From Ectocarpus siliculosus (lineage: Eukaryota > Sar > Phaeophyceae > Ectocarpales > Ectocarpaceae): a stretch of DNA of 64,000 nucleotides. A program made the position numbers and the translations under genes. The notes under the pieces are model-generated. The model was not told where the DNA came from, made no database searches, and saw nothing but the letters and a program-made list of their open reading frames with translations. The stretch's first letter is position 1. Each line of letters begins with the position of its first letter. The stretch is from assembly GCA_000310025.1 (NCBI GenBank), contig FN648508.1, positions 1-64,000 on the forward strand, given 5' to 3'. Positions 48,365 through 60,400 of this stretch are shown one piece after another.

Positions 48365-49000
48365 GACTGGAGTGGCGGCATCGGCAGCAGCTCCAGCGGC
48401 GACGGCGGCGATCTCCGGCGGCAGTGTTTTCCCCGCGGCGGCGGCGGGGGGAACGGCCGGGGTCCCCGCGGTGGCGGCAGGAGCGGCGGCATCGGCAGCA
48501 GCTCCGGCGGCGATGGCGGCGACCTCTGGCGGCAGTGTTCCCCCCGCGACGGCGGCAGGGGGGATGACCCGAGTCCCCGCGGTGGCAGCACGAGCGGCGG
48601 CATCGGCGGCAGCTCCAGCGGCGACGGCGGCGACCTCTGGCGGCAGTGTTTTCCCCGCGGCGGCGGCAGGGGGGGTGGCCGGAGTCCCCGCGGTGGCGGC
48701 AGGAGCGGCGGCATCCGCAGCAGCTCCAGCGGCAACGGCGGCGACCTACGGCGGCGGTAGTGTTGTCGCCGCGACGGCGGCGGGGGGAATTGCCGGGGTC
48801 CCTGCAATGGTGGCAGGAGCGGCGGCATCGGCAGCAGCTCCAGAGGCGACGGCGGCGACCTACAGCGGCGGTAGTGTTTCCCTCGCAGCGACGGCGGCGG
48901 GGGGAATTGCCGGGGTCCCTGCAGTGGCGGCAGGAGCGGCGGCATCGGCAGCAGCTCCAGAGGCGACGGTGGCGACCTACGGCGGCGGTAGTGTTACCTT
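48365..49000 (+). repeat. ~111-117-bp minisatellite in the gag-like region
   Basis: About six units are marked by GGCATCGGCAGCAGCTCC-like sequence near 48377, 48488, 48599, 48711, 48824 and 48940. The first intervals are 111 bp (37 codons), so one frame keeps a repeated Gly/Arg/Ser-rich motif ('SSGDGGDLRRQCFPRGG'). Confidence 0.75.
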
Positions 49001-51558
49001 CGCAGCGACGGCGGAGGAAGCGCGCGGAGGGCTCGCGGCGACAGCTGGAGTAGCGGCATCGGCGGCGGTTCCAGCGGCGACGGCGGCGGTGCCCGGCGAC
49101 ACTGTTATCTCCGCGACGGTGGCGGGGAGAACAACCGGAGCGATGGTGGTTGGAGCGTTGGCATCGACGGCGGTTCCAGCGGCGACGGCGGCGGCACCCG
49201 ACGGTGTTGTTTCTCCCGCTGTGGCGGCGGGGAGAATGGCTCGAGAGCCCGCGCAGGTGGCTGCAGTGGCGGCATCGGCGGCTGGAGTGGCGACATCGGT
49301 GACGGCACGACCCGCGACCGCGGCGACGGCACCGGCCGCTACGATGGCAACCGTCGGTAACGTTTCCCCCACCATATCGGTTGGGGGGGCGGCCAGCAAC
49401 GGAGAAGCGGTGGTCAACGGCATCGACGACGGTAGCGATGATGGCGGTTGGTGCGCAGGTGAGGTTGATGGCTGCTGGGGTGACAGCGTCTGTGGCGAGA
49501 GGGGGGCGTCCACGCACCCTTTCGATCCCGGCACCGTGTGTTCGGGGGTGCGCGGCGCCAACTATCCCGGGGTGGACGACCTGGTCGATGGCTCCAGCAA
49601 CAGTAGCGGCAGCAGCATCGGCAGCAGTAGAAACGACGAGGCAGACGGGATGGATGTGGCCTGGTTTGGGGCACTGCTGCGCCCCTTCGACCCGAGGAAG
49701 CTGTGCCGGCTGAAGGCTGGGAGAGTGGGGCTGGTGATGGGGATGGACACCCCGTTCGACCGTGGAAAGATGTCGCGGGGGCAACGGCCGGGGAGCCCGT
49801 GTTCGCGACCGGAACAACGACAGGAGGATCATGAAGCGGGGAAGGGAGTTCGGAGGACCGGGCGAGTCCAACAATGACGGCAAGCAGCGCGACTTCTGCT
49901 GGGGTCTTAAACTCGCCAAGGCACGTGATGTTTGTTTGCGTATTATTGTCACTTTTCTGAAATTTGTTTTGTGCAGGATGCTGTTCTTGTGTTTTGATCT
50001 TCAGATACAATTCTGCATTTTTCCTATCGTTGGCACATTTGCAGGTTTGGATTTGTTTTTGTTTTGTTTTGTAGAGATGCCCACCCGCGTTTTACCTTGC
50101 AGGGACACTAATTTCCACGGCCAAATGGCAGGGAATCTCCATGGTAGATTATTGTTTTTCTGGGAGGCAAATGGAATGTTGCGGCCGGGGGGCTGTTGTT
50201 TGCCAGGAAAATATCTCAAATGGCGGTGGTAGTATAGTTTCTGCGTACGGTTTGTTCCACTTTGGTTTTTCCTTCTTTGTTGGGATAACATTCTCTATGA
50301 TAGTTACCGCTATGTTTTTCTGATGGTACTGGATATATGTAAGTAGGCGTTGGCTTGGCGTGCGACGTGCTGGGTAAAGACGTTGGGGGGCACGCACCGT
50401 TTCTCTGTCCCTCCGATGTACCGTACCCGACGAGTCAATCCTTGCGGAGTAGCAATTTTCCTTCTCAAGTAGGCCTGTACGGCAGACTGGTATGTGCTGG
50501 ACGTGTGACGCCTTTTCTTTGATATGTTTTGTTTTCTTGTTTCGGTTTGGAGTTGATGAAGTTGGATGCAGAATTGGCATGCTGGATTTTGCGGAATCAC
50601 GCCTGATTGTTGCACTGCTGTCGGAAATCATGGGGGGGGGGATGTGATACCATGCTGTCCGCCGCAGCACAACAAGTAGTGTTTCTGACATCGGGTTTGG
50701 TAGTTCATGTTGAGATTTTCCGTGTTTTCCCTGGGGATTTTATATGGAACTGATGTTGGTTTATGGGATTTGGGTAGTTCATGTTTGGATCGTTCTCCGC
50801 GTTTTACCTGCGGAGGTGACATGGAATTGAATATTGAATGGGATTTTCGTTGCGTTCGTATGAGATGGCCCAGCAGGGGGGCTGCTGGATTGTTGATTGT
50901 CTGTTTTGGATTTGTTGGTTTCTTCATGTTTGTTTTGGACTTGTTTGTTTGGTTTCATCGTGTTTGGGATGGATGTTACAGCAGGGGGGCTGTTGGACTG
51001 GTATGTTTGTCAAGGTATTGGGTATTGGAGGAAGGATTTGGCATGTTCTCGTAAGTCATGGTTGAAGCCTTTGTGCTTCCGATTGTTATTTGAGCTGGTC
51101 AATGAGTTGAAACATGAATGTTTATCTGAGGAATTTGTTCTGACTAAGTCAGGACGTTGGACACGTTTTCCCGGAGTTACCCGTCCCCGTTCTGACGTGA
51201 TTCTGATGTAATGTGTATCTTTGCTGGGTATTTTTCCAAGGGTATTTGTTTGTGTTTTGACTTCTTGAGAATTTGGTAAAGCATTTTTCTCAAGAGGGTG
51301 AATTGTTTATTGACAGACCTTTTAGGAGATAGTTATTTGATATCATCAGAACATTTGAAAGATTTCGTAGAGCATGTTTTATTGGGAGATCGACAGATTT
51401 CGTAGAACATTGTTTTATTGGGAAATTGTTTGAAATGGAATGAATGAATGGTGGATGATTTCCGTTTGGATGCGTAGTTTGATTTATCGCCGTTTTACCT
51501 GGCAATGATAGTCGTGGCGGGGATTTCGTAGATCGTATCTCGTACCGAGCAGGGGGGC

Positions 51559-51689
51559 TGTTTGGGGTGCTCGGCAGAGTATACTGTCTACGGGGCCTCC
51601 GGGGGGTACGCGGATGAAATGTGTTGATGGACATGCTGCATGGCGATGGTGTTGCCTACCGCATGTCTCTCACTCTCTAATCAACAAAG
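51559..51689 (+). repeat. Right terminal direct repeat
   Basis: A 131-bp copy of 46973-47103, ending TAATCAACAAAG. Confidence 0.85.
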
Positions 51690-53587
51690 AGCAGCAGTCG
51701 GGGACGTGTTGAAAACAACTAACTACAGACACCAGTTTGTACTTGGCCAACTAATGTACTGCAGCATAGCCGGCAGCGGAAGAAGGAGGAAAGTCCAAGT
51801 AGACATATATTTATCTCATTCTTGTGAAACAAAAAAAAACGAGCGTACTTCAGCGTCGCACCGAGAAACACCAGTACATATATATATATAACAACTGTCT
51901 CGGCGGAGACCAAAAGCTACCCTGACGGCTTTTTTTCCCTACACATATATTATCGCGAATAGTTCCCTGAACCTCCCCCCGCGGCTTGGCTCTACGACTC
52001 TGTTGAGTTTCATGAGTACACGAATGAACGGTCTTCGAAAGAAGGTACTCCGTCTCACGGCACTCGCCACCCCTTCCCTTCACGTACAAACAGGATCGAA
52101 CGTCCTCCAAGCGAGAGATAACCTTGCTAGCTCTCGGTGAGGGACGAGGTTTTGCACGACTTTTTTTTTTGGCATCAGATGGACCGCCGGTAGATGGGAG
52201 GAATCTATCCACACCAACACCCAGTTACAGCTGCAGCAGCAGACCGCTCGCTACTTCTGCTGTCTGTGCGTCGCTACTTCTTCACTCACTAGCTGTGGTG
52301 GTGCGTGCAAAGAGCGGCCGGACACAAGAAATGGGGGGTACGCGGCAGAAAAAATGGGGGTACCCCATTATCGTGCATTCTGCCGGGCCCCCTGGTGCTC
52401 AGCATAAAGAGTTTCCTGAAAGCGGGAAGTTTCCTTACCGCGAGCGTCGTTACAGCGGGGTCGACTGTATAGGTAACGCCCGCGCAGGCACGACAGATCC
52501 ACATTCTTCGGGTCGAGGTGGATTGATTGTGTTTCGTATCGTTACAGCCGGTCCGTCGAGCATTTGACGACAGACGGGAGAAAGTCGTTAGGGTTTCGAC
52601 AACCAGGGTGTGGCGGAGTGAGTTCATGGGGTACAACCGACACATCCACCTGATGTTGGTGCATGCAAGCATCGAGCGTGCGCGTGTGAAAGAAGGGTTT
52701 GTTCGGTATTAAGTGAAGATCGCATTATTACCAAGCTGGACGGAGAGAAACAGCCGGTTTTCATGCACGTGCCTCCAAACCTTCATACTGGTTGGACGAG
52801 AAAAAGGTCATCTTGTACTCTGTACATACGTATGATGTGCGTACTAACGTTTAGTCTACGCTTCGGACCAAGGTCGCCAATACGAAGCATAACGAAGCAT
52901 CTACATGGCACCTCTTGACGGTTGAAACAAGAATCAGCCAGCCAGCGTGCTTCCATGGTACGCACGTGCAGATTGCGCCCAAGCTGCAAAAAACGATGAA
53001 AACAACGCCCAACGTGCAGCAGCACGCTGTTCCCCAATACATTGGGGAAATCCAATATTAGTCCTTTCACGCGTGACTTCGTCCCAAAAGCCCAGAGCAA
53101 ATCAAGTCTGCCACGAAACTCATCTCATGAACGTCGTCCACAATCGAACGCAAGTCTACAGACCCCCCTCACACGGACAAAAAAAAAAAACAATACCTTG
53201 CGTCCACGACAAAACAGGGAGCGAAGGACTACGATTGACCACGGTCCTGTCTTGAATACCCGAAGAAACAGTTTCGCTTTTCAACATCAAATCTTCCGCG
53301 CTATCTAGCCAAAAATCAAGGCCTCCGGAACCGCTTCGTAAAAAGATCATTGCGTCTGTACACTGTTTTCGTCTATTCTACAATCCTGAGAAAAACTAGA
53401 AAAAATGACCCAGCATTGGAGAGCTAAGATGCAACCGAGGCACGTGCGGCACACCAAAACAGGACTGCTACCCTTCTTCCACCACATCCGCGACACCATC
53501 TAACCCAAATCGTTGAGTCATTCTAGTCAAAACCTACGGGAAACGCTTCGCGACGTTGGCAAATGCAAAAGTGGGTGGGTGGGTGGT
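51690..53587. other. 3' flank of LHCF-6, no gene seen
   Basis: Short open frames show no recognisable family. A fragment at about 52855-52890 matches the spacer downstream of the other LHCF genes (TTCGGACCAAGGTCGCCAAT). The rest, including the 3' UTR, is unlike the other units. Confidence 0.5.
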
Positions 53588-55330
53588 TTAGTTGAAGGTG
53601 TATCCCGCGCCGAGGAGGTCGTTGATCACGTACGGCTTGTTGTTCAGCTCCTCGTGCACCATCAGGGCCAGGATGCCCATCTGTGCCGCGCGCCCGTTGT
53701 TCAGCTCGATCGCGCGCTTCGACGCCTGGGTCTCCTCCGACATCGCGTCCCACGAGGACCCGAACGGGTTGCCGCCTAGGGTGAAGTCTCCGGGGAACGA
53801 GCCCTCCACGTTCTTCATCACAGCCAGCTCAAGGAAGCCGATGAACGCGAAGATCTGGGCGAGGCCCGCCGGGGGGATCTTCGACAGAGCGGCCACGCCG
53901 TTCGGCATGTCCGCGAACGACAGGTTCGCCGAGTTCGAGAGCATGCCGGGGAGCCGGGTGTTCTGCTGGGTCAGGTGACCGGCGATGGCGAGCATAGCAA
54001 TGCGCCCGTGCTTCACCTCCACGTACCGGAGGCGCTCGAACCGCTCCTGGTCCGCGTCCTCGAGGAGGCCGAGCGGGTCCCAGAATCCGAGGGGGGGCTG
54101 CGCGCCGATCTCCGACTCGAACGACATCTTCATGGCCGAGGACGACTTGGCCGGGGTGGCCACGGCGGCGCCGTTGAACGCGCTGTGGTGATTTAATGGA
54201 GGTGGGTGGCAACAGGCAAAGGGGAAGGGGAGAGGAAGGGAAAACAGGGAGAAGGATGAGGTATTGAAAATATCCAACTCCGTTGAAAAACTGAGAGCAG
54301 GTATTGGCGGATCATTACAACAAATATTCACAAATAACAAATAGATAGGTGCTGATGTCCAGTTTATTGGGGACAAGAGAGATGTTCCGTGATTTACATT
54401 ATCTTGCAGCCTTGGAGATACGGTCAAGTTTAACAAGTACAACACGAGGTTTCGCGGTCGTGACAGTTAGCCTTCTGTGCATCGCGCCTGTTTCACGTTG
54501 TCGGTTAAGGAGGAAGGAAAAGCCTCGTCATTGGACAGGTGCGGACATCGTTTTACCCGTGAACGGACTTGAGGGACGCAGTGAAAGCAGCTCGTCTGCA
54601 GAGGTCAGGACCACGACTGCTCCAAGTACAACACGGTCCAACTTCACGCCTGGGTGATTCAAGATTCTTCGCAGCGGTTCCATCAGTCTCGACGACATTT
54701 CAAGGATCGGAGGGCGTCGCCGAAGAGTTGACTGCATGTAAGTACTACGCAGGCATACCGGGAGGTAAAGGCGTCCACGAAAACAAAATAAACAATGGAA
54801 GTTATTAATAGGAGAGGGGCGCTCCTTTACTAATCGGCGAAATCCACGCGATAACACAGCTAGCTTCAACAGCAATAACTGACGCGAGAAGTTTTGGGGG
54901 AGTGATCACCAGTGATGCCAGACTGGAGTCTGTTGTGAGTGGCGCCTCGCTTCCGTCGAACAGCATTCATGTAGTTTCTTTCGAAGCAAGAGAAGGACAT
55001 GATGATCGATGCAAAGAATTTTTTTGGGGACTAGAGACGATTTTCTCTCTAACATGGAACTCTGCAACCTGAAGCGGGCTCTCCAGAACAGCAGGAGATG
55101 GGCTTGGGTGCTGGGAAAGACGAGGAGCGCATGCGATAGGTAGAACTATAGAAGAATCACTGCGATCTACAAAACACGGGCGCATGATCATTCTGACTTG
55201 CACCCACAAACGAGAGGAGAAGTCGCAGAAACCCCAGCGCATGCGGTCAAGCCGATAGCTGTTCTCACCTGGGTGCCACGAAGGCTTGGGCTCCGGCCAC
55301 GCAGGCAGCGGCTACAACGCAGGACTTCAT
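53588..55330 (-). CDS. LHCF: LHCF-6: fucoxanthin-chlorophyll a/c light-harvesting protein, two exons
   Basis: Exon 1 is 55269-55330 and exon 2 is 53588-54182, with the shortest intron of the array (1086 bp; GTGAGA donor, CACAG acceptor). The preprotein is identical to LHCF-1, yet the unit is otherwise the most diverged: the stop is TAA instead of TAG, the 3' UTR is unrelated to that of the other five, and the intron aligns only in parts. The first ~200 bases of exon 2 (3' end) show only about four differences from LHCF-1, all silent. This combination points to gene conversion of the coding exon. An open frame continues upstream of the acceptor into the intron, but it is not the real start. 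Confidence 0.94.
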
Positions 55331-55470
55331 CTTGGTGTGAGGTGGTGTGGGGGAGAGAAAGTTAAAGGTGGGTTTAGGAGAGATGCGGTGGGCAGTGGGC
55401 AGAAAACGGAGTGAGCGAAGGTGGCGGGGGCGTGGGCTGTCAAATCTGAGAGAAGGTTGAGAACATCCGC

Positions 55471-55520
55471 CATCCAGATGACATCAACTACAGCTCAGCC
55501 AATCACGGGCCGCGGGACTG
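55471..55520 (-). promoter_or_regulatory. Conserved upstream block of LHCF-6
   Basis: Keeps the ATTGG box and the bZIP-like site 141-190 bp upstream of the ATG, although neighbouring spacer is diverged. This is the strongest support for function of the block. Confidence 0.65.
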
Positions 55521-55967
55521 TCATTCTCAAACGCGACATTTTGGCGGTTGTTGAAATCGTGTCAGTTGTCGGCTTGCATTTCTTGCGGAACTAGAGTGCC
55601 GCACGGTGGCAGCAGTGCTTTTCTTGCGCCAAGCAGTCTCCTCACAATACGAAGCAGTTGGGTCTATCCCTCGTTAACTTTACCACCTTCCGAGCTTGCA
55701 TAGGCCCTGCTGCTCTGTCCACGTCATGGCATGTCACATGATCCGGGTGTCGGGTATCCGGTGGCAGTTTCGTCGTTTAGGGGCGACTTTCGACGGAAAT
55801 CGATCCGGCAGCAGAAATCAACCCCATTCTTGCATCGCCTCATCCTCCCCCCCTCTCTCTATTTACTATTTACGCGCAGCGAGAGCTACTACTACTACTG
55901 CTGACCGATGTATGTATGTATGTATGTAAATAATGAGGGAGATCTGTGAGCTCTGGTACGCTAGCTA
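55521..55967. other. Upstream spacer of LHCF-6
   Basis: Diverged array spacer related to 45050-45450, ending in a TGTA simple repeat (about 55909-55928). No gene seen. Confidence 0.5.
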
Positions 55968-57153
55968 CAGTTAGCGCCCGCAATTAAGAAACGCTTATTT
56001 CAGGTCCAGCCTCGAATTCTTATTGTGGGCTATAAACTCAGCGTATGTCATTCAGTTTCTTATATATCATGTTTCTTATTTTGTCGTGCAGCCAAATCCT
56101 GCTGAATTTCTTAAATCGGCAATTTCTTATTTCTCTGCTTTCCTCGCCTCCCGTACTCAACCCCGATTCTCACTACCGACGGCTGCACGTAAGGCCACTC
56201 CCTAGAAGCGAAATGTATTCAACGGCAACGTCTTGCTATCGCTACAAGGTCTTGTACCCCCCTCATGAGTGAGGGCTGAAACGAAACAAATGTATGAACA
56301 CCGCATGATGCCTCACCCGCACGCTGACAGCCAACAACGAAAATCAGAGCTTTAGCGCCAGCAGAGCAGAGCGCAGAGCCCGCGGGGGGCCGGAGGGGGC
56401 GCCGCAAAAGAAAACACTCCCTCCCCCCTCGGCGTACAACTAATAATAATGCACTATGGGAGGGGGGGGGGGGGGGGGTAGGGAGAGAGGGGGAAAGAGC
56501 GAGAGAGCTGTGGGGTTTGTTTCTTAAGGAATAATAAATATTCGACACACTCCTGTTAAGGAGGACCCGATTCGCAGGGTATCCGTCGATTGACTTTTAC
56601 CAGAATCGGTACACCTTCGCATATGGCGTCAGCTGGATACTGGTTCGAATCTCGTTGGGTGCACGTTTTTTCTCCTGACTTGGACATTTTCCCATTGACA
56701 CCATGTGTGTCAGTCCTGAGAACACCTATTGGAATCGATCCTATAAAGAACTTTGTGACACTTCCATCGAATTACCCGCCCTGGCCACAAGAGGTTCCCA
56801 GTTGAGGGTAAACTCTGTGGGTGGAGAGTGTTAAGGAGGACCCGATTCGCAGGGCATCCGTCGATTGACTTTTACCAGAATAGTGTTAAGGAGGACCCGA
56901 TTCGCAGGGCATCCGTCGATTGACTTTTACCAGAATCGGTACACCTTCGCACTCCCCCGTAACCCCTCGTTTCTTATGTCATGTAGTAGGGCAGCAGTCG
57001 CTGCTGCTGTGTTTGTTTCTTATTGAGACATTTCTTCTTACTGTGTGACCCAGATTGAGCTATGTTTCTGAAGCAAGCCTGTTTTCTTATTTTTCGTGAA
57101 AAAGTGAGCCTCAATTTCTTAACTAAATATTTCTTAATTGCGGGCGCTAACTG
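55968..57153. mobile_element. pogo/Tigger-like (Tc1/mariner) non-autonomous element, 1186 bp
   Basis: Perfect 24-bp terminal inverted repeats (55968-55991 and 57130-57153) begin CAGTTAGCGCCCGCAATT and are flanked by TA on both sides. CAGT ends with a TA duplication fit the pogo/Tigger branch of Tc1/mariner. No transposase is encoded. TTTCTTA or close variants occur at least ten times, concentrated towards both ends. A 22-bp G-run lies near 56456-56478. Confidence 0.7.
56827..56936. repeat. 55-bp tandem duplication, third copy upstream
   Basis: Two back-to-back 55-bp units (56827-56881 and 56882-56936) start AGTGTTAAGGAGGACCCG. A third, nearly identical unit lies near 56554-56607. Between them, near 56640, is GGTTCGAATCT followed by CGTTGGGTGCACG, a tRNA-like B box. 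This looks like a small element nested inside the pogo-like one. Confidence 0.7.
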
Positions 57154-57429
57154 TACATGGACTAGATAGAGTAGTCTTTACCGAAAATTTTATTTAGTTG
57201 ATTTCTTCACCATAATTTACTCCTTGTTTTCCCCCTGTCTCACTGCACATCATTGCACCAACAACCCCCCATCGAGCGATGAAACGTGCCTTTGCTGCCA
57301 GTCGTTTTTTTGTGCTGTCTTGTTTTGTTTTTTGTGTTTGTCGCTACGTACGGTGGTGGTGGGTGGTATTTTGTGTAAAGGTAGTACAGTAGTATGTAGT
57401 GGTGAGAGAGTGGTCCTGATGTTCCGTCC
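57154..57429. other. Short spacer, no feature seen
   Basis: AT-rich non-coding sequence between the pogo-like element and the Gypsy element. No LTR was recognised here. Confidence 0.4.
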
Positions 57430-60400
57430 AACTTCACCCTGAACATAGCCTTGTTCCGGTTAATTTGGTACGCAGCGATGGCTCTCCAGCCCTCGTGGGT
57501 AACTATCTCGTGGATATGCTTCCACAATGTGCTATGTTTTCTTCCGAGGAACACTTTGTGCAAAATGGTTGCCAACGACTCCCGCTCGCGGGAATCTCTT
57601 CACTCGAACCAGGCGACGTTCTGGGTACAGCTTCGGCTCCGCTTCTTCGCGTGCCTCTCAGTGCTGTGTCTCGCCACAGTTTGAGCGATGGTCTTCAATC
57701 TGCGGCTCAAGATCCCACCACTGCTTCGGGCAGCTGGGTTCCGGGTCCTGTTTCGACAGATGGCCTTGATTCGTCTGCCACGCATCGCATTGATGACCCC
57801 TTCGTGTATAATTTGCATGAGCGACCCACGCCGTCGCAAAGTGGCAAAGAGGACCCTGGTTCTGCCAGTGCTTCTCTTTCGTCGCCTCCGCCTGCTCTTC
57901 TCGAGCGGTTGACGTCTGAACAACGTCAGAGTTTTTCCCACGTATGGGATAAGCTCCCCTGCCATCTCCGTGAGATTTCTTTTGATCTCCATGTTCCGGG
58001 TTGGACTCCGGATGTCATCACTCAGCTTGGTAACGTCCTGTGCGACTATCATGATGTCTTCTCGAGTTCCCCCACCGACTTTGGATCTTGTTCGCTTTTT
58101 CCTTTCAAGCTTACAGTTCCTCCGGGCAGTGCACCCGTCACGTCTCGTCCATACCGCGTTAACCCCCCGGTGGCGAAACAAGTTGACGCGATCCTTGATC
58201 AATATCTTGCCGCTGGTCTGATCCAACATTCGACCTCGCCCTACTCGAGTCCTTTGGTAGTCATACCGAAGAAATCTGGTGGTGTTCGCATCACTGTCAA
58301 CTATCGCAAGCTCAACAAGCTTTGTGCTTTGAGCCAGCTTCCGATTCCTCGAGTTGATGATACTTTGGACAAGCTGTTGAAAGGGCGAATCTATTCCCTT
58401 TTCGACATGAAGTCTTCGTTCCACCAAATCACGGTTCACCGTGATACAATCCCTTTGACGGCATTCATGACGTCTTCCGGGCTTTTTGAGTGGTTGAAGA
58501 TGCCTCAGGGCAGTTCTGCTGCCCCTGGGTGGTTTTGCAAGGTGGTCAACGAAGTCATCAAAAATCTCCACGGTGTTGCATCGTACTTGGATGATTTGAT
58601 CGTTTTCGACGACAACCCTGCTTCTCATGTTGATACCATGCGCGCTCTGTTTGAACGCTTGCGCACACACAACTTGAAACTCACCCCACCGAAGGCCACC
58701 ATTGGCGCTACCGAAGCGGATTTCCTCGGCCACACCATCTCCCCTGACGGTGTTCGGCCTAACGGGGCCAAGGTTGCGGCCCTCACCAAAATGCCCATGC
58801 CTAAGGATGTTAAACAACTTCGCTCTCTTCTCGGCGGCCTCAGCTACTACCGCAAGTTCCTTCCCAACATGGCTACGCGAATTCGACCTTTGACCACTCT
58901 TCTCAAGAAGCAGGCGACGTTCGCCTTCACCCCTGCCATGGAGCAAGCTGTTCGCGTCCTGCTGTCTGAGTTGGCCAACCCTCCTGTCTTGGTTTATCCA
59001 GACTGGGATGCCGTTACGGACGGCTCGCGACCTTTTCGCCTCTACTGTGATGCTAGTCGCGATGGGTTCGGCGGGACTCTCGAACAAGAACAGCCGGATG
59101 GCTCCATCCGGCCCATCGTTTTCATCAGCCGAGCTACTTTGGACTCCGAACGTCATTGGACTCCCCTCGACCTCGAGGCGGGTAGCATCGTATGGTGCAT
59201 CAAACGACTTCGCGGTTATTTGTGGGGCACGAAATTTCGCATTTTTACCGACCACAAATCTCTTGAGCATTTTGCCAAGGTGGGGGAGAACAATGCCCGC
59301 GTTCAGCGTTGGCTTGAATTTCTTACCGCCTACAATTACACTCTCGAGTACCGCAAGGGTTCCGCAAATGGCAACGCTGATTTCCTCTCTCGCCTTCCGA
59401 TCGATGCGGCGGAATGTGACCGATCTGGTCGCAGTCGCTTGACACTGGATGACGATGAGGAGAGCGTCTTCTTCATCCGTTCTTGTGGCCTTACGCCTTC
59501 TGGCCATCGCGCCGTGGGTGTTGGCTTGGGTGGGCTCGTCCCCACTTCCCCGACTTCGGTCTTGGGTGGGCTGGCCCCCTCTACAGATGATTTTGTCGAC
59601 TTCCGTCGGCATGGTCCACGTCTCTCGCCGACTGCAGCATCACGACGGACTCTCGACCCTACTCAACTAATTTCCACGCGAACTCGCCGTCGCACGGCGG
59701 TTGTGGCAGGCACGCCCCTCCCGCCCGTGGATTATGGTTTCTCTGAGGACCCGCCTGCTCCTACTCGGATTTCCGCTTCGCCCAGATCGTTTCGACGTTC
59801 CCCGCCCTGCACAATCAGCATCGACGGCGCCCCCCGTTTTGACCAGGTTGGTTTCGGCTCCTGGTGCTGACACTTCGATCCCAGACCTCCATACGCCTCT
59901 GGCTCGTGGAAGGGATCTTGCGTCTTCGACGCATCCTGCAACTTCGGTTGCTCCTGCCCAGCAGTCTTCTGCTGCTCCCGATTCTTCGGAATCTTCGACG
60001 CATTTGGTTTCGACCACTTATACGCCTTCGTCTTCGGTTTCCGCTGCTACTCTGCCTTCGGGTGAATTGCAGCCGGAGCCTCAGGAATCGGCCCCCTCTT
60101 CTATCGAGGCGGCTTTACATTCCTCGGCAGATTTAGCCTTCCGGGCGTCTGTCGAACGTTTCTCGCATGCTGATTGGGCTCGCGAGCAACGTAACGAACC
60201 TGTTTGTGACGCAGCTATTCGTTTCATCCTTATGGGTCGGCCTTCGGCTCTCCCTCCGGATTTCCTGGATCATCTTCCGTCCGGTCGTCGACCCCCTCTG
60301 TCGGAGATTCGTGACCTGTCTAACAAAGGCCGGTTACATGTTGACGATGATGGTTTGGTCTTGCTTGTTCGCAAGCAAACAGCGCCCCCGTCGTCTACGG

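Larger units (their letters stand above)
46973..51689 (+). mobile_element. Gag-bearing terminal-repeat element (TR-GAG-like)
   Basis: Fossil retroelement bounded by 131-bp direct repeats (46973-47103 and 51559-51689). The interior encodes a gag-like protein region from about 47411: a coiled coil (about 47480-47610), a Gln-rich part, and two CCHC zinc knuckles (about 47870-47990), each of C-x2-C-x4-H-x4-C form, as in retroviral nucleocapsid. A Gly/Ser/Arg-rich tail made of ~111-bp repeats follows. No protease, reverse transcriptase, RNase H or integrase was seen, so it would depend on another element. About 49960-51550 is AT-richer and non-coding. No target duplication was identified. Confidence 0.65.

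Noticed and set aside
48057-49952. 631-codon minus-strand Arg/His-rich open frame
   Set aside because: By-product of the 111-bp GC-rich minisatellite; composition is extreme and no domain is visible.
52124-52712. Short open frames between the gag-bearing element and LHCF-6
   Set aside because: No family resemblance, no splice-site support and no homologous copy in the window.
53588-54445. LHCF-6 as a single-exon 285-codon gene
   Set aside because: The extra upstream frame is intron sequence: the CACAG acceptor, the shared exon 2 start and the separate signal-peptide exon at 55269-55330 match the other five genes.
57600-59612. 670-codon open frame on the minus strand
   Set aside because: It is antisense to the Gypsy reverse transcriptase/RNase H region and has no recognisable domain.
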